NCBI GenBank assembly: GCA_030549205.1
Contig: JAUKTV010000005.1
Coordinates: 868,001 to 932,000, forward strand
Origin: Apiosordaria backusii
Taxonomy: Eukaryota; Ascomycota; Sordariomycetes; Sordariales; Lasiosphaeriaceae
Length of the DNA: 64,000 nucleotides
Direction of reading: 5' to 3'
This document shows positions 1 through 12,246 of the stretch, piece by piece. Both the position numbers and the translations under genes were made by a program. Position 1 is the first letter of the stretch; each line of letters starts with the position of its first letter. The notes under the pieces were generated by a model. That model did no database searches and had not been told where the DNA came from. It saw only the letters and a list, made by a program, of their open reading frames with translations.

Positions 1-581
1 CAACCCTTCTCAAGCCTCTCCTCACCCTCTCGACCACTTCCCCTGGTTATCAGCGTATAATTTCCTCCACCCAAACTCTCGCTTTTATCAAAGGTTACCT
101 CGCCCTCGCCACGGTTGCGTCGAGGTTAATAGCAGGCCGCAAGCACCGCTGGCATAGGGACAAATTTCTGTCTCAAAGCATGTCCATCTCAGCGGCGGCA
201 GCAGGCGGGAAACCAGGCATGAAACTCTCAGGTGTAGACAAAACTCAGTCCGTCCGCGAAGAGCAAGAAGTGGCCGAGGTCATCGAAGTATGGAAGAAGC
301 AAGTCGGCAGACTACGGGGTGTTGTTGCCGCAATGAACACCGCTCATCACGAAAGCCTCAAGATTCCCGAGCTCGCCCAAAATATGGCCGTTACCACGGC
401 AAAGAACGTACCTACCGCTCCGAAAGCTTGCGTCGTCTGCGGACTGAAGCGAGATGAACGAGTCTCCAAGGTGGACTATGAAGTCGAAGACAGCTTCGGT
501 GACTGGTGGGTCGAGTTCTGGGGGCATCGGCAGTGTGCCAACTTTTGGGTGGAGCATGAGAAGGAGCTGCGCCAGCGGTAA
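1..581 (+). CDS. C-terminal part of an unidentified conserved fungal protein (5' end outside window)
   Basis: The reading frame that ends at 581 is open back to base 3, so the window starts inside this gene and the ATG at 180 is internal. About 192 C-terminal residues are visible. The last 55 hold CVVC, then GHRQC and a closing run of aromatic and acidic residues (WWVEFWGHRQCANFW), which looks like a small Cys/His metal-binding module. The upstream part is basic and helical. I do not recognise the family. The clean stop, the normal codon use and the conserved look of the tail argue for a real gene. No splice signal is needed in the visible part. Confidence 0.75.
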   Translation, partial: TLLKPLLTLSTTSPGYQRIISSTQTLAFIKGYLALATVASRLIAGRKHRWHRDKFLSQSMSISAAAAGGKPGMKLSGVDKTQSVREEQEVAEVIEVWKKQVGRLRGVVAAMNTAHHESLKIPELAQNMAVTTAKNVPTAPKACVVCGLKRDERVSKVDYEVEDSFGDWWVEFWGHRQCANFWVEHEKELRQR

Positions 582-2282
582 TCTCATTTTTGTTAATATC
601 TGCACAATACAATTTGGCGATATGCTTCTTGCCTTACCGACACAGTCAAAGCTGAAGATCACGAAATGATTTCCCTCCCGCCCTGCAGTTGCCTGCCGTG
701 AAAGCTGAGTGGCTCAACTTAGGTACACACCAAACAGCCGAGAGAAGGCTGGAATGAAGGCTGGATCCAGCCGCACTGCTCGCTCGGGTCCGTCTCTGTC
801 ATGTTTCGGGCAATGGCAGGCTGTGCATGAACGCCTGGTGACCCTATTTCCTCCCTTTCTTCCCATCCATCGGGGACAAGGATCCAGTGACATAGGGTTA
901 GGGTTGGACTAGCCACTCGCCCACCTCACAAGCGTGCCTCGGCTCCCCGCCATTGTTTCGGGTCTCAAGCTCCCCTCGACCCTCCACGGAGAAGCTATTC
1001 CTGTCTCTCGGAAAGCCTATCAAACCTCAAAACCGTTTTGCAGAATAAATATTTGTCTCATCACACACAGTTACACAGCTACATCCTCGCAAGCCACAAA
1101 GGACAAAATCTTCCGGGACAGGGCCACGTACCGGACGAGACACCACCACCACAACCACCTCATACACATACCAAAAACCTTCAAGAGACGGGATTGGACT
1201 GGACTGGAAGAAGCGCGGCACTCGGTCCCGGCTCCGATTCCGACAGCTCGCATTTCTGTTGTCCAACAATTACTACAGCACAAACCGAACAGACGACGTG
1301 CATAAACTGCGTGCATATATTACAACATACAACTCATACATCCAATATCTTATACCGCCAATCCAACAGCACAGAATTTCCCTTTTGGGATTACCTCACA
1401 TTCTCTCTCAACTAGTATCCTGTCCTCGGGGCACTTGTGGCAAAAAACCAAACCCCCATTACCGCCATTCTTCTGCCTTCCACTGAAGGGCACCATCAGT
1501 ATCGCAAGCAAGATCCGATCGAACCCAACAGCAGCCGACAACACCCGTCCGTCTTTTTGAAACATCTCTCTCTCTGCGTGCTGTACCCGAGACCGGAAAA
1601 ACTACGTACCTACCTACCTACCCAGTGAGTCGATTAACCTTTCCGTTCCTACCCATTAACCTTTCGTAGCTTTTTCCTCTTTTGTCTTTTCCTGCTTCTC
1701 ATTCATTCCCTGCCCCCGGTCAGTCAGTCAGTCAGTCAGTCAGTCAGTCAGTCGAGAGAATCAGAGATCATCCCCCCATCACAACCTTCCAGTCAGATAA
1801 ATAATACCCTTAAGCAAGGGGAACAAAACAAAACACACAGACACCGAACAGGCAGTCCCCTATTTTATCCAAACAAAACCTTTCAAGATAGACACACAGA
1901 GACAGACAGAAGAAAAAAACATGTGGAAACTACGTGTCGATGTGTTGTTTCACCACGGACCGCGTTTTACAACGGTCTTTTTCTGCGAGACAGACAGACA
2001 GTTCACACAACACTTAATCTCCTTTTGGGTGTGTATGTTTTGCAAACTTTTGGGCGTCTGTCAGTGCGTACGCAGCAAAAAGATGAATGAATGTGTGTTG
2101 TCGAATGACATTCAACGAACGATTTTGCTGATCGGCTTCTCCCCCAGGCAGTTTCACCACCATCTCTCCGGGACGTAGAGTCCGTCGTTTGGAGAAAGAA
2201 AGAGAAAAAGCAAAAAAGGAATAACACACAGTGTGGACAAAGCCGTCTTATTTCCCCGTCTGTCCCTGCATTCATCTAGATC
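582..2282. other. Intergenic region and TFC7 upstream region
   Basis: No convincing gene is seen. Short open frames on both strands lack coding character. The stretch is rich in C and CA runs typical of fungal 5' leaders, especially after about 1,000, and probably holds the promoter and a long leader of the TFC7-like gene. It contains a CAGT microsatellite. Confidence 0.6.
1721..1753. repeat. (CAGT)n microsatellite
   Basis: About eight perfect tandem copies of CAGT lie in the presumed leader region of the next gene. A CTAC run (four copies) lies about 110 bases upstream. Confidence 0.95.
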
Positions 2283-3633
2283 ATGCCACTAGAGGTGATC
2301 TACGTAGCCCGCCATGGGGTAAGTGAAGTTCTTTTTTTTTTTTTTTTTTTGGGGGGGGGGGGGAGGGGGGTGGGGTTGTGGTTTGTCAAAAGTTTTTTGT
2401 TTTGACGTTGATGAATTTCCTTTTTGTTCTTTTCCCACGCACCCGTCCGTGTCTTGACTCTTCTTAATTGAAATTGATTGAGAGCTCGTGGCTGGCATTG
2501 CAGATCAACGGATGCTTCCGAAACTCGGTGGCATTAGAGTTTGACGCTAGCAGCTCTCCATGAACCGCCAACATCGGATTTTGATGTTACTGTGTACACC
2601 AGAATGCTGACAGCCAATTATTAGTTCCGATCAAACTGGCTCGTTGATCATTCCACTGGTACCTACACAGCAACCCTCCGGTCGCCCACAGGAGGAGCGG
2701 CTGATCCGGAACTGACAGCCCATGGCGTCGATCAGGCGAGGGAACTCGGCGAGCGGCTCTTGAAGGCGGAGCCGCCAATCGAGCGCGTCTATTCCAGTCT
2801 GTACTACCGATGCCTCCAGACGGTTGAGCCCTTTGTGCGCAAGGCCATTGTCGCTGACAAGCGCCTGTCCATCCGGGGCGAGACAGGCCTGGGAGAGTGG
2901 TACGGGGCAGCCAACTTTGAACACCCAGTTCCGGCAAATCACGAAACATTGAGGCCGCTGTTCCCGGGCCTGCTTGACGAGGAGTACAGGCCGTTAGTGG
3001 TGCCGACCCGTATGGGCGAAGGCGTTGATGAACTGCATGACCGTGTAGCCAGCACCATGGACGAGCTTATCGCTCAGTGCGACAGAGAGGGCGTGCGTGC
3101 CGTTTTGCTGTGTTCACATGCTGCCACCATCATCGCCTTGGGCCGGGTGCTGACGGGGAACATGCCTGAGAGCATCGATGCTGAGGACTTTCGGGCCTTC
3201 ACCTGCGGGCTCAGTGTTTATAGCCGGCGGACATCCTCTGCGGGAACCGTATCCGGGGCGGGAGAGTGTGATGGCGATGGGACTGCAACCTCGCCAAGGG
3301 CCTCTACTGCACACAATACAGATCGTCACAAAGATCTCGCTTGGAGAGGTGGTCGGGGGGTGGGTGGCGGGTGGGTGTGCGAGCTCAACAGTGACTGTAG
3401 CCACCTTTCCCTGGGAGAGGAGCGAGGCTGGTAAGAACTCGACATGTCATGTTGCTTGACTGCAGAGCCCTTTTGCTGACCATTCTGACAGGCGCTTTTC
3501 TGGAGACGAGTCCTTCCTCGATACCACTTCGGGACAAAGCATGCTCGATGCTGGCGAGCTAGGGGTGGTTGTGGAGGGCAGAGCCAAAAGTAGTGGGTCG
3601 ACAGAGGCGGCCAGCTCTCGGGGAAAACTCTGA
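2283..3633 (+). CDS. TFC7: TFC7/tau55-like histidine phosphatase domain protein (TFIIIC-associated)
   Basis: Model: exons 2283-2318, 2625-3430 and 3492-3633, giving 327 residues. Exon 1 ends exactly after the RHG phosphohistidine motif (residues 10-12) and exon 2 continues with FRSNWL, so the motif RHGFRSNW is made only by splicing. The second active-site histidine lies in SHAAT (about residue 177). This layout (RHG near the N-terminus, YRCLQT, GEWY, SHAA) is that of the phosphoglycerate-mutase-like subunit of RNA polymerase III factor TFIIIC (yeast Tfc7). The polymerase III role is inferred from the family; a free phosphatase of the same superfamily is the alternative. The first intron (306 bases) has a T19/G13 homopolymer and a TTATTAG acceptor. 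The C-terminal 50 residues are Ser/Gly rich. Confidence 0.85.
2332..2363. repeat. T19-G13 homopolymer pair in intron 1
   Basis: A run of 19 T is followed directly by 13 G just after the 5' splice site of the TFC7-like gene. Run lengths are likely to be unreliable in any assembly. Confidence 0.9.
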
Positions 3634-6245
3634 GATGCTGCCAGTACTGTGCGGCGTTAGCTTCATACCCTTTCTATACTGTTTGTCTGTCCCTCTCTGT
3701 CGACGTGCTGAGGCAGTGATTTTCAACGCACAGACAGAAATCTCCTCCCTTTCCTCAGAAAATGAGACAGCAAACAAACACCTAAACAATACCATCATCA
3801 TGTCCATATTTCCTGTTGTGATAAGAGCGCCATCGTCAACACCATGATCACTATGATGATCTCTGTACCAGGAATCAAAATGTGACAGCTGCGGTGCTAC
3901 CATCCCTAGTCAAGCCGGGTCATCGAGTTGCGTCCATCCACATGGTGGCGCCTGCAACATGGCTTGGCGTGGTGGGCTGGCTGAGAAGGAGAATGAGAAG
4001 TGATTTTTTTACTTTGGGCAAAATACCCTGCTTGAATGCCTATGGTGGGCAGTGTTGTGTGTGAGATAGACCTCAAAGCAAAATGACCATTGTTTCAAGC
4101 ATATCCGCCTTCTAGACCCTTCGTTCTTAAATCAACTAGAGGCGGATATGTAAGTTAGCAGGACAGTGAAAGAAACTAGCAACAGCTCTGAAGCTATGCA
4201 TATAGACTAAGAGCCCTATATTCCAGCTACCGGGTCGTGGACTCTGGCGGCCTTAGACTCCAACAGCTTTCGGCATCAGTTCCTAGTCCATATACGCCAA
4301 TCAAAAATGCCGCTTCCCAATCTACAAAAAAACGGAGAGGGCAATAAACAACAGTCCAATCTCTATATGAAAAGGATGCTATATTAGCGATGACGGCACG
4401 GAAGGGGGAAAGTGATATATAATATTGTCTTCGGCGGTATATAGGTCCGATTTGCAAGCTTCAGATCAAAGCGGACGGAAAATTTCTCCACCAGAAACCG
4501 AAAGTATCAAAAGTGCATTCAGCTAAGGTTGGGATGCCCAGAAAAGGGAGATGAGAAAAGGCAAACTATTGCTGTGCTGCATTGTTGGGTGAGTTGTCTG
4601 TTTTGCTGCCTTGTTTACTTTACATGGCACAACGTGCAACGGACTGTATACACACATCCGACGATGGAGTTGTGGCTTGCGGAGTCAAACTGCCAGCCAA
4701 TGCCATCCCATGTCAGATGCAAGATGCCGGTGTCTTGCAGCGAGGCTGTCTGGAGTCTCGATCTCTGGTAGATGTCGCTCCTGACCATTTCTGCCCAATC
4801 ACAGGCAAGCCATGTCTAGGACTCGAGAACCGACGGATAGTCGCTTCCAGTTATCGTCAGATGCAACCTGAGAGAAGCGGCAGGCAAGCTTTTATCACTG
4901 GGAATACGACTCTCGAGTCCCACCCCATCTCGGAGTCCGACGTGGGAGTGGGAGAGCTGATAAAGCATGGCCTCACCAACAAAACCAAACTAGCACTCGA
5001 AACGCTGGACTGAAAAGAGAACAGTTGACACGAGCGGGGCGGTGCTGGTGACGAAGCCAATTCGATTCTGAAGCCATCGATCCGATCGTCCAAGGGAACG
5101 ACGGCTTCAGGCGCAGCGGCTCCGGCACCTGCCAAGTGGGCGAGCGGCCGAGTGGCTTCAAGGTTGGAAACCACGGATGCAGGAAGCTGTGTCACACATG
5201 CAGAAATCGCGGCCCAAAATGCGGCTGCTACCAAAAGGAGGAAGGGACAACGACCAGTTTGGGGATGGTCCCGTCGACAGTTGACAGCCGGACGTAGATT
5301 GACTTGACCTTGACTGTCAAAAAAAAAAGTTCCCTGGCAGTCACTGGAAGTTTACATGTACCTAACTCGCCAAAAACAAGGTTTCCAAGGTCAAGATACT
5401 TCTCATTGTCACTGGCTCGCTGCTCGTTGTTTCGTCTTCGACATCATATGGGCTCTCAGACGGGGTCTCTTGACACTAGCTCTCGCCCAAAAACACCGCT
5501 TTGTTCTTGGACAGTGCAAAATCCGCCGACCGTTGGATGTTTTGGCTAGTGCTGTCTCGGGGCAGCACAGATACGAGAAGATGAATGACCTAGACAGACA
5601 GGAGCGATCGTTTGCTCCATGCCACGCACATCACTCACTTACTAGACCATCGTCTTTCTCGTCAGACGTTGAGGACTTGCCGCCGTCAGCCGCCGGCAAG
5701 ATCGTGGCTTGCAAGAGCTCGGAGAGATTTCTGACAGCAAGGCCCGTAATCGATCGTCCGGGGGCCATCTGGGGGACCATGGCGCCTTCAACCTGGCCAC
5801 CCGTCCCTTGCCGCCACTTCTCACATCTCACAAACAAGCTGCCGCTGTGAGGCTGGTGGTGGCATTGTGATAGTGCAACAAGAGACTAGACTCTCGATAC
5901 CTGGGCTTGGCACACACTCGACAGTGGTCTCGCCCCCCATGCAGCCAACACGTATAACCCCCGGGACGAGACACCCTGTTTGTTGCGCACACCCCCCTTC
6001 CCTGGCGCGCTCTCCCACCAAGGGTCCTATCGGTTCTGTCTCCACAGCTGCCAGTCCTCTGCAGTATGAAAACCCTCGACGATCCCCATCATGGACTCCT
6101 GGTCTCAGATCATCCTCGTGGTTCGTCTTCAATTCTCATCGAGTGGTATCCTCCACCATCATCTATTTAGTCCCACAGGAATCCACTTACTCTTCTACCG
6201 ACTCACTGCTACACATCTTTGCAACAACAACAAAATCATTTCGCC
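3634..6245. other. Long intergenic region, no gene recognised
   Basis: Open frames here (for example 4,582-5,013 plus strand) start at non-ATG codons and have no recognisable motif. The right half is C-rich on the plus strand and probably carries the leader of the gene at 6,246. A small imperfect hairpin lies at 4,100-4,150. Confidence 0.55.
4100..4150. repeat. Imperfect inverted repeat (hairpin)
   Basis: CATATCCGCCTTCTAG at 4100-4115 pairs with CTAGAGGCGGATATG at 4136-4150 with one bulged base and a 20-base loop. It may be a transcription terminator structure or a tiny foldback relic. Confidence 0.7.
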
Positions 6246-7604
6246 ATGGCCCTCATCAGGATCCCCAGCATCACTGAGCTGGACCTCCTCACACCACCAG
6301 CTACACCTTCCAGCACTCTAGTCAATGGAAAACTCCCTGGGCTTCATGAACTGACATCAAGTGTCACACCACCTACCACTCCCCCTATGACCATGGCCAG
6401 GATGAATCTGGCAATCAGAGTTCGTCCGTCACTACTCTTGGACCAAGCTACGGCTCATACGCATCCACTTTCCCCCGCTGAAAAACAGATACCGCCCATT
6501 CGATCTCTTATGAACAGTGTACCAGCTCCCAACTACCGGCATATTGGCGGACCCTTCACAGCTCCACCCTCGCCATCCGGTTCACTTTTCTCGGCCGTCT
6601 CTTGGAACGAGCCCGCGTCTCGCTCACATTCGGTGCCGGGACCATGGATGTCCAGTCACTACTCCCCACCGCTCTCACGCCGTGGCTCATCAGATGGAGG
6701 TTCGATCATCATGACACCTACGTCTGGCCGTTCAACTCCCGAGTTCCCGGTCCGGTCGGGAAGGAGGAATAACTCCAGATCAGAGCCATATCCTACAAAC
6801 CGTGGCAAAGGTACTGAGGTCGCTGGGTACACTGACGCTCAAGCTTCCGAAGTCAAACGCAGCAACCTTAAGTACACGACCGAGCAGCAAGATTTTCTCA
6901 TCTTCCACCGGGAAGATCTCATGGAGGCCTGGAAAGATGTCGAGATCGCCTACCTCAACCAATTCCCGGCTTCAGACCCCCTCGGCAATCGCAAAGTCTC
7001 TGGAATTCAATGCATCTTTTATCGACAAAACCTTCTTGTTCCTCTCATGAACAATACCGACGAGAAGCTGCTGGTCCTGGACGCACCACCTTTCCTCATA
7101 ACCCACCCCGCAGGACCGGATCCCAAAAACAGTGACCTGATACTCAACGAGGACTATGCCGAGTATGTGGTGTACAAAGGAGTGCCTCACCGAGTTGAAG
7201 AAGGCAAAGTCCGCAAGTATGGCCGCCCACGACTCCTCCTTGAAAGGTCACCGGAAGTGGTGGTTGAGCAGCGGTACGACTGGCTCCCAAGAGAATACAT
7301 TGACAAGGCAGGAGAAATTGGTAAGTTTTAGCTTCATCATGGATACAAACAAGTGCCAAGCTGACAAGTGGTTCTAGCCTCGAAAAGACATATGCAAAGG
7401 TGGCAATGGCTTCAGCAATATGGCTCTTACCCGGGCGCATGGATCGACAGGTCTGAGCCAGCAGCGGCCCGCGCCAGAGTTGCCGAAGGTACTCATCTCT
7501 TCAAGCTGCTCAGACAGCCCAGGTCCTACGAGCCACAAGGATTCTTCGATTGTCATTGTCGTCCTGATGGCGATCACCAATCTCACTATTGGTCCCATCT
7601 CTGA
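6246..7604 (+). CDS. Conserved fungal protein of unknown function
   Basis: Model: exons 6246-7320 and 7378-7604, 433 residues. The intron starts GTAAGT and ends TTCTAG, and the phase joins GAAATTG to CCTCG without disturbing the frame. I chose the ATG at 6246 (CGCCATGG context); upstream in-frame codons are low complexity. The first 200 residues are rich in Pro, Ser and Thr and look disordered. A compact region follows from about residue 215 (EQQDFLIFHREDLMEAWKDV), dense in aromatic and acidic residues. The C-terminus ends in a Cys/His pair region (FDCHCRPDGDHQSHYW). I do not recognise a named domain. Length, splicing and codon use support a real gene. Confidence 0.75.
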
Positions 7605-9534
7605 ACCGACCTCATCAGGTTTTTGCCAACCACACATCGTCCGGTTGCGTCTTCTAACTCTTGTAATAATTGTGCATTTTCCCTGTATCATATCGGATGC
7701 GGAGGCGCGTGTGTTGAATTCCGTTCCATCATCAACAACAAACATTGGGCGGTTATTTTTGGTTGGAAAAATTGTTACAAGACAAAAGGCTTGCGAGGTG
7801 TCAAGAGTAGCATGTTTTATGAGTACCTCATGGCTTCATGGTTTTTTTTTTTGTTCTGGGAAGGAGCATATTCTTGGTCTGGCTGTTTCGTGCGACGAAT
7901 CTGGGCACACCAGGTTTCCCTTTTTGTACCTCGCTCACGTGACGATGATCACCCCTGGCTTAGGATTTGCTCAGGATTTGCTCAGGCTTGCTCAGCCTAA
8001 GAACCATTTCCGGAAGGCTGCGCTGCGGGACGCGCAGACCACTGACCTCCTCGCTGCCCTTCTCCACGACATCGACGCTGCCAGGTTGGCCGGCCGCAAG
8101 GTTGCGGTCGTGGCAAGTTTCTGCGCCAAGACAGTGCTCTTCATCGACGCACGGGGCGTATAAGGCTCTACGGCAAGAGAGACCCTTTCACTGCCTCCCC
8201 TAAGGCTCACCTCACGCCGTCTGCAATCGCTCCTCGCTGCAATCTCTTCGCCCTCGCTTGACTCTGTTCGTCTACAATCTCTTCGTCCCTCGCTGACGCC
8301 GTTTGCAATCGCCCATCGCTTCTTCGAACATCGCTTGCTGCGCATTCCCAGCGCACCGCATCGCAGCGCAGAGGTCAATTGCCTGCGACTTTGACAGAGT
8401 GTCAGCGACTTCGACTAGCAATCGACTGGCCTTGCCTCTAGCCATCCCTCGTCTCCCCTCTCACCGATGAACTCTTCTCTCGCACAGGCGAATCGACTGA
8501 GTCAACACTCTTCTTCGACACCCTTCCCTCGGGCGAATCGACACTCTTTCCTCGATCGACAAAGATGCCGCACATGTGAGTCCTAGTCGTTTAGAGGTGA
8601 CAGAAGCTAATGGAAAGCCGCGCAGATCTTTGACTCCAACCGATTGACTTGCCGCCGATGGAGAGAATCGATTCTAACGAAACGACGCGACCAATTGACA
8701 ATCGACTGCCCGATGACGCGACTGATGGATGGAATTGATTCTGACGAAACAACTGCGCTGCCGCCGGTACTCTGGTCAACTGCAACATCCCACCCATGAC
8801 CCTCGCCGTCGGGTCCCCTGTCCGGCTGGTCAGGGCATTGACCCTCAACGAGGACACCATCGTTGGTGGGAAGCCGTCCAGGTGGATCGAGACGTTCGAC
8901 GAGTCGACTGAGTTCACCAATTCCCTGCCCATGGAGCAGTGGGATGGCACCGACTCGGCGTTCCGCGCTGCCCAGGCCGCGCAGCATGCGCAAAAGAGCC
9001 GTCGGGGCAGCGAGCAGGTGGAGATTCAGCGCAGGGAGGAGCAGCGGGAACGATGGACCCGACCGATTGACGCGACCGATCAACAGAATCGATTGACACC
9101 GACTAGCCTTTTCGGTCGCAGACGACTGCGCCGCCGCCAATAAACCCGACCGATTGACCCGACTCTGACCGGTCTTTTCGGTCGCTGCCCGTCTGCGGCA
9201 TTGTCACACTCTGGCCACCCGGCCCGAAACAAGCCTCTCTTTGTTCCTAACCTTGTTCCCTTCTCACCAACGTCTCAGTTCGAACGCTACTTCCCAACTT
9301 TCTTTGTTCACCACGTCTCGCCATCTCCCTCTTGGTTTTACCATCCCCCCTCGCATCATGCGACAGGCCACTGCCAGGGCCAGCGGCGGAGACGTGCCTT
9401 CGCTCACCACGTCTCACCGCTCCGTCTCACCACATCTCTGTTCTCACTTTCATCTCCTCAACTTTCTCTGTCACCACCGTCTCACCGTCTCCCTCCCTCT
9501 CTGTTTCCTATTGGATTTCTTTCCTTTGGCTGCC
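7605..9534. other. Repeat-mosaic region with coding-like fragments
   Basis: This stretch is unlike its neighbours. From about 8,200 it is filled with short imperfect repeats built on GAATCGATTGAC and CGACTG. Paired blocks include GATTCTAACGAAAC (about 8,670) against GATTCTGACGAAAC (about 8,735), and two copies of CTTTTCGGTCGC (about 9,108 and 9,172). Coding-like pieces are embedded: one at 8,015-8,163 (plus) encodes LLAALLHDIDAARLAGRKV and one at 8,796-9,143 (plus) encodes an acidic then Arg-rich peptide. Neither can be extended into a whole gene. They may be exons of an unrecognised gene or pieces shuffled from a repeat family. Confidence 0.45.
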
Positions 9535-10540
9535 ATGATGCGACAGGCCCATGGCATGTCTTCGCTGGAGAGCGAAGGCACATCTCCGTCGCTGGCTATG
9601 GCTGTGACCAGCGACGGAGACATGCCTGAGATAAAACCTCTCACCCGGAAGAACTTGGCTCGCCTCAACGCTCTGAACGGAACCACAGAGGACAACGACA
9701 TCGACAGCGCCTACCTTTTCGACGACGATAGCGACGACGACACGATGAAGAAGATCTCTACCACCGATTCCGACTTCGAACAACGCGCGTACGTGAACGG
9801 CGTCTTCGACCCCGCCGCCTCACCTCCACACCAAGGCCTCAGCACCATCAGAAACCATCTCACCCAGCACCGCACCAGCCCCCAGCCATCCGAGCACGCC
9901 CATCAAGTATATTGCACCCGCATATCCGAGTCGTATAATGAGGCGGGAGCAGCATTGTTAGTCCACTCAAAGATCATGCGAGATTACAACGAGAGCGACT
10001 TGAATTACGGCAAACACTGTAGTCGAGCTATTACCGAAATTCCCAGCCAGGATTTCAACAATGGCTTATCTGACCCCCTTCCCGATGTCCTCGAAGGCCT
10101 TAGAACAAAGGTTCTCCCCGATCACCTGCACGACAATGCTCTCCACACTAAAGACTCGCTCTCTTTCTGTCACTTCGCTGCCGAATTTAAGCGTACCGAT
10201 GGCAATCTCCGCCAAGCGACAGTCCAAGCTGCTTACGATGGTGCCGTTTTGGTTAACGCACGGGACCGGGCTCTTGCTGAGGCCCGTCAAGATGGTACTG
10301 TTGCCGCTACAGCTATCGACAAGGCTACTAAGGAAGCTGCTGTCTTTACCTGTGTCACCGATGGTACCGTAGCTGAAGTGTATACCCACTATTCTGAGGG
10401 CGGACAGTACTACCAGAACTTGGTGGCTCGCGAGGGCCTACTATCCTATCCGAACCGAGGCCGTGAGCTTATCCGCAATACCCAAGATTACGCACGGAGC
10501 AAGTCGTACAAGCTGGCAAACCTGCTGGGTGCAGACTTGA

Positions 10541-10572
<32 letters not shown>

Positions 10573-10641
10573 AAAGTGGTGGTGAAAGCCAAAAAGGCCG
10601 TGGTAGAAGCCAAGGGATGGGCATCCTTCTGGCCGTTTTGA
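9535..10641 (+). CDS. Hypothetical protein, possibly PD-(D/E)XK-like (DUF7924-type) fungal family
   Basis: The frame is open from 9241 to 10641. I chose the ATG at 9535 (368 residues) because upstream translation is low-complexity; the ATG at 9358 would give 427. The first 110 residues are acidic (DDDSDDD). The core holds FAAEFKRTDGN, then a helix-rich AAYDGAVLVNARDRAL, then VYTHYSEGG and RNTQDYARSKSYKLA. The EFK tripeptide followed by that helix resembles fungal PD-(D/E)XK-like proteins often annotated as DUF7924; this is from memory and needs a profile search. A run of Glu codons precedes a basic C-terminus ending FWPF. The gene lies within the short-repeat mosaic, and the motif ATGCGACAGGCC occurs twice near its start (9,358 and 9,538). 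Confidence 0.5.
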
Positions 10642-12246
10642 GGGGGAAGCAATCATCGAGCATGGGTATTCTGTTGAATCAAACAGTTGGTTCTCTAGAT
10701 GCGCCGAAGACGGAAGAAGAGCGATCTCGCAGGTTGAGCGACTCAATTGATTGCTTTCTCGTTCATCCACCTGCGTTTCATCACGTACGTTTGCGAATCG
10801 CGTGTATCAATTGCGTTATCCAAACAATTGGCAACGCTGTCTACGTCCCATCGCTATACCTAGCCAGATGGCCCAGATCGGCACGGTGTATCGCGCATGC
10901 ATTTGAGTCATTGTGCAATCGTAGACCCTGCAACCGCCAATCTCGACCCATCTCGCGACCGCACTCGGCAATCGTTCAATGCAGTCGGCAATCTCCGCAA
11001 TTGCCACGCTTATCTCGATCGATCGCATGCAGGTGACTCACCAACTCTTTTTTCTCCTTTGCATCGCCATTCTTTTCTCTTGCATTGCCAATCTTTTTCT
11101 GCACTGCCATTCTCGCATTTCTCGCATTGCGCACATTCTCATCTTCAATTCGCATTGTGTCGCTTCGACTCGGGACTCTTGTTTCCTCCATGGACGACGG
11201 AATTCTCTTGCGCATTTCTTTCATCGACGGACATTCTCATTTTCTTCAATTCGCATCGTATCGTCGCCTTTCTTGTTGCATCGCGGACATTCTCTGTCAT
11301 TTCTTTCGCAATGCATCGCCGACATTTGTTGCGCATTTCTTGCATCGCTGCAATTCCAACCGCTCGACAATCTCGACGCAATCGCTCCATCGCTGCACAC
11401 AATCGCTCAATCTCGATCGCAATAGATTAGGGCTGCCTCCGCAATGTGTCCTGTGTGTGGAACAAGAGCTACTTTTGCATGTCAACCAATGTTCGGATGG
11501 TTTGTTCTTTCATCTTGTGTCTTCTCGACACGTTTCCCGAACAGCAAGTGACGTCGTCTTGGACTTAAAGGCGCAGCGCTGTCCTTTTTGTTGCCTTTCC
11601 ACCCTCATCTTGCATCGATCCGATCGCAAAAGCCCCACGCAGGTCCAAGTACCTCTGTCCCCAGTCCTCCTGTCGCTCTACATAGTAATGAAAAATAAAG
11701 AGAATTCCAGTTCTCTAATAATTCCGGACTTGTCTTGTACCAACTTGGGTTGAGGGGAGGTTGATGATGGGAGACCACTCAATTCAGGGGCTCAGGGGCC
11801 TCACGTGACTGATGCTCGGCAGTTGGGGTTAAGGGTTCGGGGTTTCGCTGTAAGAGAACTGCCATGCCAAGACATTTTTCCAACGTCGGGAGCAAAGACA
11901 ATCAGCCGTGGCGGGTGATGGGGATGAGAGATGTTGAGTGGGTTGACAACATTCATCTTACAAACAAGAGCTTTTTGCTGGAATAGTGAGGACGGCGAAA
12001 TGACTTGAGATTTTATCGGGCTGGGGCAGGCATATGTGATTATTTTTCATGGTTGATTGGCATTGCTGCCCCTTTTTTAACAACAATTTTATTGAGTTTG
12101 GAGGTTCGCTACCTTACTGTGAGACGAGAGGGGCCACTCATCACTTACACATTCACGACACAACAGTCACTTTACGGCACATCAACACCTACATTTCAAC
12201 ACACTCTAAGTGTGACTGGTGAAAAATAAGGGGGACACAAGAAAAG
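10642..12246. other. Intergenic mosaic of ATTCTCGCATTGC-type repeats, then SDR upstream region
   Basis: Between about 10,950 and 11,430 the sequence is made of degenerate short repeats around TTCTCGCATT, CGCATCG and CAATCTCGATCG, similar in style to 8.2-9.2 kb. Long open frames there (for example 11,085-11,753) are low-complexity artefacts of this composition. From about 11,750 to 12,246 nothing is recognised; it probably holds the promoter of the dehydrogenase gene. Confidence 0.5.

Noticed and set aside
4582..5013. 143-codon plus-strand frame
   Set aside because: Starts at TTG, no motif, opposite-strand frame of similar quality; no support for a gene.
11085..11753. 222-codon plus-strand frame
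   Set aside because: Made from degenerate CGCATTC-type repeats; translation is low complexity.
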